A DNA stretch of 23,273 nucleotides, taken from Ramicandelaber brevisporus (Eukaryota; Kickxellomycota; Ramicandelaberales; Ramicandelaberaceae). The position numbers and the translations under genes are program-made. The stretch covers positions 14,505 through 37,777 of the forward strand of contig MU602697.1 of assembly GCA_025201865.1 (NCBI GenBank), given 5' to 3'. Below, piece after piece: positions 8,973-16,331 of this stretch. Positions within the stretch are counted from its first letter, which is position 1. Every line of letters begins with the position of its first letter. The notes beneath the pieces were generated by a model. It worked only from the letters and a program-made list of their open reading frames with translations, was not told where the DNA came from and did not search any database.

Positions 8973-10979
8973 ATGCACATTCGTGGAGTTGGTCTCCTGT
9001 CTACTCTCCTTCTAGCTGGTGCTGCGGCTGCTGCCGAACAGCCACCACCAAACTCTGTTCACCCTGAGCACCCGAACCGCCTCTCCCTTCGTCCTAATCT
9101 TCCCATTGAAGCATTCTCCCCTTCTCGTCCTCCTCCTCCATCCAGCAATGATGGCTTCATTCGCGCTGCGGCTGCCGACTATCAGGATCCGTTCGAGGTC
9201 CACATGCCCATCAAGCCACCATCCCCTGCATCTGGTAACCCGGCCGACATTTTCGCGTGCCCTGTCACCTTGATGCCTCTGACATCCTTTGCCTGGAGCT
9301 ATGGTAAGCCCTACATCGGCTCTTACACCCCACCGCGTGACTGCGTTGCTCGCGGTCTTGGTGTTCCGGCCATCAAGGCTGGATCGCCGCTGCCAAATCC
9401 ACACAAGATTGTGCTTGACATGAACACCGCTGGCCGCGGACGCCAATTTGACCGCATTGGAGCAGTGTGGCTAGGCGGTGTTGAGCTGCTGCGCACATGC
9501 ACGGCTGAGCCCAGCCAAGAGGGAATCGTGTGGACCGTCGACAAGGATGTGAGCCGGTACGCGTCGGTATTTGCCAAGGAGCAGAACGTCGTTGTTCAGA
9601 TCGACAACATTGTCGACTCCACCTATGTCGGCATCTTCAACACCACTCTGACTGCAACTCTCTACTACGACAAGAGCTCGCCAGCCACTGTCCCTGGCAC
9701 CAGCAAGTTTGCCGCCAATTTGGCCCAGCAGAGCAGTGTATCCGTGTCTGATACGAACCAAGTTAATGCCGATGCTGCTAAGCGTGGCCGCACCAAGAGC
9801 GGTCCACGTGCTCCAGCTGATTTGATCATCCCCATCTCTGCCTCCAACAATGGTTCTGGCTACTTCTCCATCTCGAGCAGCACCGAGTCCAAAGGTGTCA
9901 ATATCACGCTTCCACGCAACATTGCGCGTGCTGAGATTGAAGTCTATGCTTCTCAGCACGGCTGCGACGAGTTTTGGTACACGAACCCACCTACCTCCTA
10001 CGCGTCAAAGTATCCTGGCATGTGCGGCAACGGTGTTTACCGTCGAGTCAGTGCTCGTCTGGATGGCAAGCACACTCTCATTTCCACACCAGTGTTCCCG
10101 ACAATCTTTTCGGGCGGCATCAACCCGCTGCTGTGGCGTCCGATTAGCGCGACACACGCGTTTGATTTGCGCAGCTACATTGCCGATATCACTCCGCTGG
10201 TTGGATTGCTGGTCGACGGCAAGCCACACTCGTTCACGCTGGATGTGACCAACGCTCAGAGCTACTGGTACCTGACTGCATCCCTGCATCTGTGGCTCGA
10301 TGCTGGCACTGACCAAACTGCGGGTGGCGTATTCGACGAGCGCGAGAATGCACCAGCTGAGAATACCGTGAGTGCACCGCTGAACAATGGACTGAATGGC
10401 ACCATTTGGAACACCACTGCCACTTATTCGCTTCGTCGCTCTGGCTGGGTTCGCACCTCGGCTGGTCTTTTGACTGTTCGCACCAGCAGCAGTGTCAATC
10501 TCAAGCACTCTCTTGCGTACGTTGACCCGGAAGGCAACACTGCCTGGTACGATGGCGAAACCTCCACCAAGTCTGACTCTTTGTCGACTCTGATCGGCAG
10601 CGGCAACATTGGCAGCGGCGGCGGTGGCCTTCACTTCGGTGCTCAGTATTCCGAATCCAACAGCTGGCCAAACTACGGCAGCATTGTTGCAAATGTCATC
10701 AATGATAACAACTACACCATTAACAGCACTGTGGCGGTTGGTGAGCACATGGTGGCTACCCGCCGCGAGTTCGACCTGTTCCCAAGCACTCCGGTGCAGG
10801 TTTATAAGGTGGATAGCGTGCTCAAGGGCAACGGATATGTGAAGTCCGGCGCTGGAGGATTGGCGTCAACCTCGGTGTCGTACAAGGGAAGAGACGATGC
10901 TCGCGGTATCTGCTATTCCCGCGATGTGGCCGCATCGGCTGGATATGTCACCAGCGACAATACTGGAAACTCTTGCTAA
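8973..10979 (+). CDS. Secreted peptide-N-glycosidase A-like amidase
   Basis: 668 aa from the ATG at 8973. This start was chosen because it opens a clean signal peptide (residues 1-21, MHIRGVGLLSTLLL then an Ala run). An earlier in-frame ATG at 8787 would bury it behind 62 unlikely residues. After a Pro/Ser-rich stretch the PNGase A family (PF12222) landmarks appear in order: 'FEVHMPI' near residue 74; a Cys followed by a conserved hydrophobic block; 'SYGKPYIGSYTPPRDC'; 'LDMNTAGRGRQFDRIGAVWLGGVELLRT'; 'GIVWTVDKDVSRY'; and 'DSTYVGIFNTTLTATLYY'. The C-terminal part has 'NPLLWRPI' and many N-x-S/T sequons. Family enzymes cleave the bond between Asn and N-glycans on glycopeptides, outside the cell or in the secretory path. 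A Lys-Arg near residue 270 ('DAAKRGRTK') lies in a polar insert and could be a processing site. I cannot identify the catalytic residues, so activity is inferred. The gene converges on the Ala-rich gene 159 bp away. Confidence 0.85.
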   Translation: MHIRGVGLLSTLLLAGAAAAAEQPPPNSVHPEHPNRLSLRPNLPIEAFSPSRPPPPSSNDGFIRAAAADYQDPFEVHMPIKPPSPASGNPADIFACPVTLMPLTSFAWSYGKPYIGSYTPPRDCVARGLGVPAIKAGSPLPNPHKIVLDMNTAGRGRQFDRIGAVWLGGVELLRTCTAEPSQEGIVWTVDKDVSRYASVFAKEQNVVVQIDNIVDSTYVGIFNTTLTATLYYDKSSPATVPGTSKFAANLAQQSSVSVSDTNQVNADAAKRGRTKSGPRAPADLIIPISASNNGSGYFSISSSTESKGVNITLPRNIARAEIEVYASQHGCDEFWYTNPPTSYASKYPGMCGNGVYRRVSARLDGKHTLISTPVFPTIFSGGINPLLWRPISATHAFDLRSYIADITPLVGLLVDGKPHSFTLDVTNAQSYWYLTASLHLWLDAGTDQTAGGVFDERENAPAENTVSAPLNNGLNGTIWNTTATYSLRRSGWVRTSAGLLTVRTSSSVNLKHSLAYVDPEGNTAWYDGETSTKSDSLSTLIGSGNIGSGGGGLHFGAQYSESNSWPNYGSIVANVINDNNYTINSTVAVGEHMVATRREFDLFPSTPVQVYKVDSVLKGNGYVKSGAGGLASTSVSYKGRDDARGICYSRDVAASAGYVTSDNTGNSC

Positions 10980-11138
10980 ATGTCCTCGAATTAACCTAAT
11001 TAAAGTGCATGTAAACGAGAGCTTTCATCCATTGCCTCTAATATTTAGATGATAGTATGAAGAGATTATTAAACTTAAATTGAAGTACCAAGAGATGTAA
11101 AACTAATTGATGAGCAAACAAAATAATATTAGAGCACC
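10980..11138. terminator. Convergent 3'-end region (amidase / Ala-rich gene)
   Basis: 159 bp of AT-rich sequence separate the two stop codons, with AATTAAAG and ATTAAACTTAAATTGAAG stretches on the plus strand. It probably serves polyadenylation of both transcripts. No ORF or RNA gene is seen. Confidence 0.4.
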
Positions 11139-12578
11139 TTATGCCTCGACGGCTGCTGGCTTGTCCTCGGCAGCTGGAGCGGCAGCCTCGGCTTCAGTGG
11201 CGGCAGCAGGTGCCTCAGTGGTCTCGGCAGCGGCAGCTGGGGTCTCAGCAGCAGCTGGAGCAGCCTCCTCGGCAACGACCTCTGGCACAGCATCGGCAGC
11301 TGGAGCAGCCTCAGCCTCAGCAGCGGTCACCTCTGGAGAGGCAGCAGCCTCCTCGGTGGCAGACTCGGTCTTCTTGACCTTCCGGCCAACGTTGCTGCCG
11401 ATGGTCTTGATGCTGATGGAGACACGTCTGGCAACCTGGACAAGGTTGTCGCCAACGCGGGCCAGAGCCTTGCGAGCCTTGGCGGCGCCATCCTCGACAG
11501 CATGAGTAACAGCCTCCTCGGTGGACTGGACAGCCTCGGCATCAGCTGGAGCCTCGGTGGTCTCAGCAGCAGCAGCCTCAACTGGGGCTTCGGCAGCAGC
11601 GGCTTCGGTGGTCTCCTCAGCAGCAGCGGCTGGAGCCTCGGCAGCTGGCAGATCGCTGCTTGTGCGTGGAGAAGCAGAGTTGGAGGCGTTCTTCTTGTTC
11701 AAGAACGGTGGGACGAGACCAAAGATGCTGAAGCGGTTCTTGCTCTGGCTTGGGGCAACAGTCTGGCCCTCCTCCTGATGTTGCTCAGCGGCTGGTGCGG
11801 CATCAGCGGCGGCGGCGGCTTCCTCAGTGTGCTGCTCGGTGGTCTCAGCGGCGACGGCGGCATCGGTAGCTGGAGCATCGGCGGTGGTAGTCTCCTCAGC
11901 AATAGCAGCGCTCTCGGTAGATGGAGACGAGCGCTTGCCAATCTTTGGAATGAATGACTGAATGGTTGCGACAATGCTGGTGCGCTTGGACTGCTTGGTT
12001 GTGGCATGGCTAGCATCGGCAGCTGGGGCATCAGCTTCCTCTGCAACAACGGCCTGCTCAGTGGTCTCCTCGGCGACGGCTGGCTGTTCTTCGGCTGGAG
12101 CTGCCTCTGCAGTCTCTGTGGCGGGTGGCTGCTGCTCCTCGGCTTGAGCCTCAACTGCTGGGGTGGCATCAGCCTTCTTCTTGGTGACGCTGGTGACCTT
12201 GTCCTTGACAGCGGCCAGCCACTTCTTTGGAGAGCCTGGCAGACCTCTCTTCTTTGCTGGCTTGGCATCTGAGCTATTGGCAGCTGCATCGCCTGCGTTC
12301 TCGGCGCCATTGGCGGTCACACCAGCAGCAGCAGCATCGGTCGCTTCACCGGCAGCACTCTCCTCTGTGGCAACAACTGCAGCAGCATCCGAGGCACCAA
12401 CATCGTTCAGTTGTGGTGTCTCCACCTCAGCACCGAGGTTCTCCATAGCTGACACTGCAGCAGCCACAGCGTTCTTTGCGACGGCGGCGGCGCTGGAGGT
12501 TTGAGAAGCAGCGGCAGCGCTCTCGTCGTAGCCAACAGCGTTGGATGGGTGCTCAGAGTGTTCCGTGATGGTGGTCAT
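11139..12578 (-). CDS. Ala/Glu-rich disordered protein with repeated basic R-x-S-I modules
   Basis: 479 aa from the ATG at 12578-12576, the first ATG in this frame; the open frame further upstream has leader composition and no ATG. I do not recognise the family. About four fifths is low-complexity Ala/Glu/Thr/Pro (runs such as 'AEETTEAAAAEAP'), negatively charged and probably disordered. Set into it are four basic, partly hydrophobic islands: 107-135 ('PKKWLAAVKDKV...KKK'), 195-217 ('SKRTSIVATIQSFIPKIGKR'), 278-296 ('SKNRFSIFGLVPPFLNKK') and 367-403 ('VARRVSISIKTIG...KVKK'). Three islands contain R-x-S-I, a basophilic-kinase-like site, and each ends in a Lys/Arg pair. There is no signal peptide or membrane helix. 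Codon use is strongly biased to GC-ending codons like COX4 and the SOD gene, suggesting abundant expression. The islands might bind membranes or acidic partners; that is inference. Confidence 0.75.
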   Translation of the reverse strand: MTTITEHSEHPSNAVGYDESAAAASQTSSAAAVAKNAVAAAVSAMENLGAEVETPQLNDVGASDAAAVVATEESAAGEATDAAAAGVTANGAENAGDAAANSSDAKPAKKRGLPGSPKKWLAAVKDKVTSVTKKKADATPAVEAQAEEQQPPATETAEAAPAEEQPAVAEETTEQAVVAEEADAPAADASHATTKQSKRTSIVATIQSFIPKIGKRSSPSTESAAIAEETTTADAPATDAAVAAETTEQHTEEAAAAADAAPAAEQHQEEGQTVAPSQSKNRFSIFGLVPPFLNKKNASNSASPRTSSDLPAAEAPAAAAEETTEAAAAEAPVEAAAAETTEAPADAEAVQSTEEAVTHAVEDGAAKARKALARVGDNLVQVARRVSISIKTIGSNVGRKVKKTESATEEAAASPEVTAAEAEAAPAADAVPEVVAEEAAPAAAETPAAAAETTEAPAAATEAEAAAPAAEDKPAAVEA

Positions 12579-13514
12579 ATTAGGCGGTAGCTGTTTGGAG
12601 TAAAGTATACAAGTACAATGGTAGAGATCACGAAGCAAGAAGTTGTGGTTGGAGTTGTGAGTGTGGTTGTAGGAAGCCAAGTTAGCAAGTCAGTCACGCA
12701 CAAACAGCAATAGCGACAATAACAACAGCGCAAAGGGCCAAGTCACAACAACAAAAAGCAGAGAGAACAGAGAGAGAAAGAATGGAGCTGTGTCAGTATT
12801 GGTTGCACTGATTCTCGCAAGAGAAAAAGAGAGGAGCACATGCTCACTTTCGAGCCACCTCATTCGGTTTTGTACAGATAAAAAAAAAAACAGACACGCA
12901 TGTATGCATGCATCAAGGAGGAGTTCACCTGCACACAAAATGTGCATTCCTGCTTGCAATAATCATTGCTGTCAATATCGATATCGAGGCGAGATAGTGG
13001 ACACATACAATAGATTAGTGGATGTGTGAATGAGTGAGTGGGTGAGTTGATGAGTTGATGAGTTGATAGTGAGATTTGAGATGTAACACGGACGCGTTGT
13101 AAAGTGTCTGGTATTGTGCTAGAAAGGGCAGCGTATGTATGTATGATGCAGGTAAAGAAAGAATATACAGCAGCCAGTAGAGTGCTTCAAATCAAATGGA
13201 TCAAGCGAGCTGTCGACGAAAGCGGCGGCGATGGCGGCAGTGGTGGCAACAACGGCGAACAAGGTTGGAGAAGAAAAAGGGAAAGAGGAGCAGTTTGGAG
13301 AATCAAAGAACTAGCGTATGTGTGTGTGCGCGCGTTTTTTGTGTGGTAGTGCAAAGAGGGCGTAAAAGGAGGGGGAGGGATGTTCAGAAAGCAAAAGATG
13401 CGCAAAGTAAAGAAGAGAAAGCAACCTCGAGGCGGGTACAAGTACTGACACAGCTCTCTTTCTCTCTTTCTCTCTCTCTTTTGAGCGCTCTTTTGTTCGC
13501 TTGAGTAGGAAAGG

Positions 13515-13557
13515 ACTAGCAGCCTAGTGAAAGCGGGTGCACACGCCCAACACCCGC
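13515..13557. other. Two adjacent short hairpins
   Basis: ACTAG (13515-13519) pairs with CTAGT (13524-13528) around a 4-nt loop. Directly after it, GCGGGTG (13533-13539) pairs perfectly with CACCCGC (13551-13557) around 11 nt. On the minus strand they would lie in the putative spliced leader of the Ala-rich gene. They could form a structured leader element, or be chance. Confidence 0.3.
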
Positions 13558-13636
13558 CGCGTTACTGTCAAAACCTCCTGAAATGTCTCTCCCAGCACAC
13601 CGATCAAACAAAAACAAAAACAAAAACAAAGCTGAA

Positions 13637-13720
13637 CTGTGAGAGCAAAAAAGGGCATCAGCGAACCAGGGTGTGTGTGTATGTGAGCCGAAGCTGAGTT
13701 GGAAAAGTAGCGGGACTTAC
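13637..13720 (-). other. Candidate 5'-leader intron (84 nt)
   Basis: On the minus strand a perfect GTAAGT donor begins at 13720 (AAT|GTAAGT) and a TTTTTTGCTCTCACAG acceptor ends at 13637. The size, donor and pyrimidine tract are all typical of fungal introns. It lies about 200 bp downstream of the minus-strand TATA box, so it would fall in the first part of the leader transcript. Confidence 0.45.
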
Positions 13721-13930
13721 ATTAGTATGATTAGGAGTAGTTGTAGTAGTAGTTATAGTAGTAGTAGCAAAAGCAGTAACAGGGTTGATAATTTGTGGTA
13801 AGTTGCGATATGTTTCAGTAAGTTGCGGTTGTTGTTGCGGTGGTTGCAGTAAGTTGCGAGAATATGTGTAAGAGCGCGTAAGAGTGTGATGTGCGTCGTA
13901 GTAGTGCGTCACCAACGCAGGTCACTGGGC

Positions 13931-13938
13931 GTTTTATA
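13931..13938 (-). promoter_or_regulatory. Minus-strand TATA box
   Basis: Reads TATAAAAC on the minus strand (context GAGGTATAAAACGCCC). It is the best core-promoter candidate for a transcript running left toward the Ala-rich gene, with initiation expected near 13905. Confidence 0.45.
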
Positions 13939-14847
13939 CCTCGTTTCGGTGAAGCGGCAACATAAGGTGTTACTCAACAATTGCTGTTAGCAGTCACAAG
14001 TGGTAGTGAGCCGTCGGACTTTAAGAATCATTTTCAACCACTGCCGCAGCAAGGCTTCGTCATCGCCTATTAGTCAGCCCCAGTATACGCAATATTTACA
14101 CGATTGCTCCATTTCTCGTAGCTGTGATAGTTGGCGGCCGTTGAACAAGTTAGAGTTGAAATCACTTCCCCCATCCCGTTCCCGGATAAGAAGAAGAAAA
14201 AAGCAGATTGGAGGTGTAGTGCGGAGTCTTTAGCTACACTCTCCCCCAATATGCTCCTAGGAAAGGGGCGAGTGGCTCAGCTACTATATCAGAACAAAAA
14301 AATACCTGAATGAATCCATCCATACACGTTGAAGTAGCATGAAACGAATTAGCAAGTCAGATCGATCTCCTCGTATACGTGCAAGTTATATCCACATCTG
14401 TTGAATAAGTCAGAATTGAATAGTATGGCGCTGTTTTATTCAACTGCGATACTCAATATCAAAGCACTTCTCACCCCCTGTCTCGACCTGTTGACATTCA
14501 CGTCATCTGTATCGCATCTGAGAACAGCCAGCCGAATGCCAGCTGCTATACCTCATTCCCAAGGCTGAATAGCAGGTTGTGAGTTCAACCCTGTGGACCA
14601 TTTTACTCACAGCACTCCTCCTTCCCCCTCCCTTTCAACAACAGTAGCCCATCAGTTCTCCTCCTTATCGACTGCTCTCTCTCTCTCCCTCTCATCAAGG
14701 TATATATCACAGCCGCACTCGCGTTTCTTCGTTTGCTATCTTCATCGTTCTGCCATCGTCTCATTCGCTCACTCGCTCACTTCGTCCATCCGCGTATTCA
14801 TCTATTCTCTCAGCTGTCTTGTTACACTCTAACTTTCCTATTCTCAA
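13939..14847. promoter_or_regulatory. Intergenic region upstream of the GLP-repeat gene
   Basis: About 0.9 kb without a supportable gene. The short open frames near 14000-14313 start at GTG or TTG and show no family likeness. The right-hand part becomes CT-rich (14605-14695, with a CTCTCTCT run), then holds a TATA box at 14701 and a CT-rich leader to the ATG at 14848. A regulatory region for the secreted GLP-repeat gene is the simplest reading. Confidence 0.45.
14701..14707 (+). promoter_or_regulatory. TATA box of the GLP-repeat gene
   Basis: TATATAT after a CT-rich run, 147 bp before the ATG. Spacing fits initiation near 14730 and a leader of about 115 nt rich in C and T. Confidence 0.6.
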
Positions 14848-15204
14848 ATGAAGGCTGCTGTCGCGTCGCTCGTTTTGGCTGCTCTGGCTGTCACCGCTTC
14901 CCCCATCCCTGCTGATCCCACTCCAGTAACCTCTCCAACAACCCCTGCCGCTGATCCAGCCGGTGGTCTCCCAACTCTTCCCGGTCTTCCAGCTGGTCTT
15001 CCCGACCTTTCAGCTCTTTCAGGTGGTCTCCCCAGCCTTCCAGGTGGCCTTCCAACTCTCCCAGCTGGTCTTCCAAATCTTCCAGGCGGTCTTCCTGATC
15101 TTTCAGCTCTTACAGCTGGTCTTCCAACTCTCCCAGCTCTCCCAGCTGGTCTTCCTACTCTCCCAGTGGCGCTTCCTGGTGCTCCTGGTCCTTCCAAGCC
15201 ATAA
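14848..15204 (+). CDS. Secreted Gly-Leu-Pro repeat protein, 118 aa
   Basis: It starts MKAAVASLVLAALAVTAS, a clean signal peptide with likely cleavage after residue 17-22. A short Pro/Thr spacer follows, then about 75 residues built from GLP-x-LP units. Nine GLP tripeptides occur, and the longer block GLPDLSAL appears twice, 31 residues apart (50 and 81). The mature protein has no Cys, no Arg and no Phe, Tyr or Trp, and almost no charge. It is therefore not a hydrophobin or a typical cysteine-rich effector. The composition suggests an elastin-like or beta-spiral structural polymer of the wall or extracellular matrix (inference). No GPI-type C-terminus is present. The family is not recognised. 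The TATA box, leader and signal peptide make it a credible gene despite the repeat content. The opposite strand is also open over this stretch, a by-product of the repeat. Confidence 0.78.
   Translation: MKAAVASLVLAALAVTASPIPADPTPVTSPTTPAADPAGGLPTLPGLPAGLPDLSALSGGLPSLPGGLPTLPAGLPNLPGGLPDLSALTAGLPTLPALPAGLPTLPVALPGAPGPSKP
14967..15170 (+). repeat. In-gene minisatellite of the GLP-repeat protein
   Basis: Degenerate tandem units around GGTCTTCC(A/T) with C/T-rich spacers encode GLP-x-LP. Units differ at synonymous positions, so the array is not freshly duplicated. A higher-order period of 93 bp (31 residues) carries GLPDLSAL. Confidence 0.65.
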
Positions 15205-15921
15205 CCGCTCCGACTAAATCAACTCCCTCTCCCGCCGGATAATAGTATATTCTAAATCGTCACAACAAGTCACAGTAGAAGTGCAATTTTGTTTTGGAAT
15301 ACTACTTTTGATTGATAGAGTGAATTGATCTGTGGAGGCGAATTGCAAGTTGCCTGGTGGCCGTGGAGGAGACTTGACTCAACATCTCATATCACAGGAT
15401 CTTGCTGTCTATCGAGCAACGCCTGCGAGCCTTTTCGAGAAAGTACACGACTCGAAACGATAAACACGCACACCCGCGAACTGTGTTCTCATACAAACAC
15501 ATTAGGTGTACCCAGATGTACCAGGAAAAATAAATCTTGAATGTTCTTGAATGCTCCTGATCTGCGTGGGGGCAAGTGCTGGTCCTGTTCCGTTTGATGG
15601 ATGACAACAATGCTGCCGTAGATTGATTACACTTTGGATAGCGCAGTAATGGTACATGTGTTCCCATACTCATGGTACGCTAATAATAGAATGGATGGCT
15701 ATACATAAACGCTTAAACAACCCTGTGTTCTGTCTTGGCAAACCAGACTTCCACCAGCGAGTGAGGGAATATTTTATTAATACCTCGTTCACTGACGGAA
15801 CCTTGTCGGAAAATAACTCGTCTTGGCGTGTGTACTCGAAGGAACCCACGTCTCAGGTAGGTATCAAACAAATAAAGACGGCGTGCACCCGCGAGCACGC
15901 GAATCTGCACGCATGCTCACA

Positions 15922-15937
15922 TGTACACATGTGTACA
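15922..15937. repeat. 16-bp perfect palindrome
   Basis: TGTACACATGTGTACA reads the same on both strands. It lies 30 bp upstream of the TATA-like element of the SOD gene, inside an alternating purine-pyrimidine tract. It could be a dimeric-regulator site or only simple-sequence drift. Confidence 0.45.
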
Positions 15938-15967
15938 CTTGTATGTGTATATGTGCGCTGGAACGAG

Positions 15968-15975
15968 ATAAAAGG
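15968..15975 (+). promoter_or_regulatory. TATA-like element of the SOD gene
   Basis: ATAAAAGG (context GAGATAAAAGGGAC) 357 bp upstream of the SOD ATG. With the candidate leader intron removed, the leader would be about 200 nt. Confidence 0.4.
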
Positions 15976-16152
15976 GACTCAAATACTCTCCGCCTTTCTT
16001 TGTCCTATCTCGAGCTTTCGGAGCTTCATAAATCGCACAACTATCACCAAAAAAACCAATAACTTGACTATCAACCTGAGCAAATAAAACGCGAGCTATT
16101 TTGTTTTTGTCATTTTTTTTGCAATCAGCCCCTGAATTCTGAGCTACTCAAG

Positions 16153-16284
16153 GTGAGACTTGCTACCCCCCTTTGTTCTTCTTCCACTCACGCGCACACT
16201 CGTATCCTCCACTCGGACTCTCTTCTTTTTGACTTTTACTTTTACTTTTACTTTTACTTTTTCTTTTCTTCTTGTTGCAAACAG
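16153..16284 (+). other. Candidate 5'UTR intron of the SOD gene (132 nt)
   Basis: The donor is CAAG|GTGAGA at 16153 and the acceptor is TTGCAAACAG ending at 16284. Between them are a TTTTTGAC branch-point candidate and a pyrimidine tract made of TTTTAC repeats (about 16232-16260). Removing it leaves an A/C-rich leader directly before the ATG, typical of a strongly translated fungal mRNA. Confidence 0.45.
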
Positions 16285-16331
16285 AACACACACGCACTAC
16301 AACACGATACAACACAGCACAAAACAAGACA

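Larger units (their letters stand above)
12579..13930 (-). promoter_or_regulatory. Long probable 5' leader of the Ala-rich gene
   Basis: About 1.35 kb separate the Ala-rich ATG from a good minus-strand TATA box (13931-13938). Read on the minus strand, most of it is CT/CA-rich like a fungal leader: CT microsatellites (about 13450-13482), an AAAAC repeat (about 13604-13629 on the plus strand), and an 8-bp direct repeat TGAGTTGA three times (13043-13066, plus strand). No ORF in either strand has convincing coding character. A candidate acceptor CCAAACAG also lies some 15 nt before the ATG. A shorter transcript from an unrecognised TATA-less start is possible. Confidence 0.35.
15205..16152. promoter_or_regulatory. 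Intergenic region between GLP-repeat and SOD genes
   Basis: About 0.95 kb without a supportable gene. It contains an AAATAAAT at about 15528 (possible polyadenylation signal of the GLP transcript or of an unseen one), an alternating purine-pyrimidine CA/TG stretch with a 16-bp palindrome (15922-15937), and a TATA-like ATAAAAGG at 15968. An open frame at 15656-16087 was judged non-coding: it has no recognisable domain and includes the CA/TG repeat and the TATA element. The part after the TATA element is probably the SOD leader. Confidence 0.45.

Noticed and set aside
12690-14313. Several short ORFs on both strands in the 2.3-kb gap
   Set aside because: Many begin with non-ATG codons, they consist of simple-sequence translation, and none shows a domain, signal peptide or coding-type codon use.
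14262-14330. GGGGCGAGTGGCTCAGC, resembling the start of a tRNA
   Set aside because: No anticodon or T arm follows within tRNA length.
14560-14605. Possible tRNA T-arm (GAGTTCAACCCTG)
   Set aside because: The flanking bases do not pair as a 5-bp T stem, and no acceptor, D or anticodon arms could be built on either strand.
14844-15197. Minus-strand Arg/Gly/Pro-rich ORF opposite the GLP-repeat gene
   Set aside because: It is the mirror of the plus-strand repeat (GLP codons give Gly-Arg-Pro-type antisense); the plus strand has the signal peptide, TATA box and leader.
15656-16087. 143-aa plus-strand ORF upstream of the SOD gene
   Set aside because: No domain or compositional sign of coding; it includes the CA/TG repeat, the palindrome and the TATA-like element.
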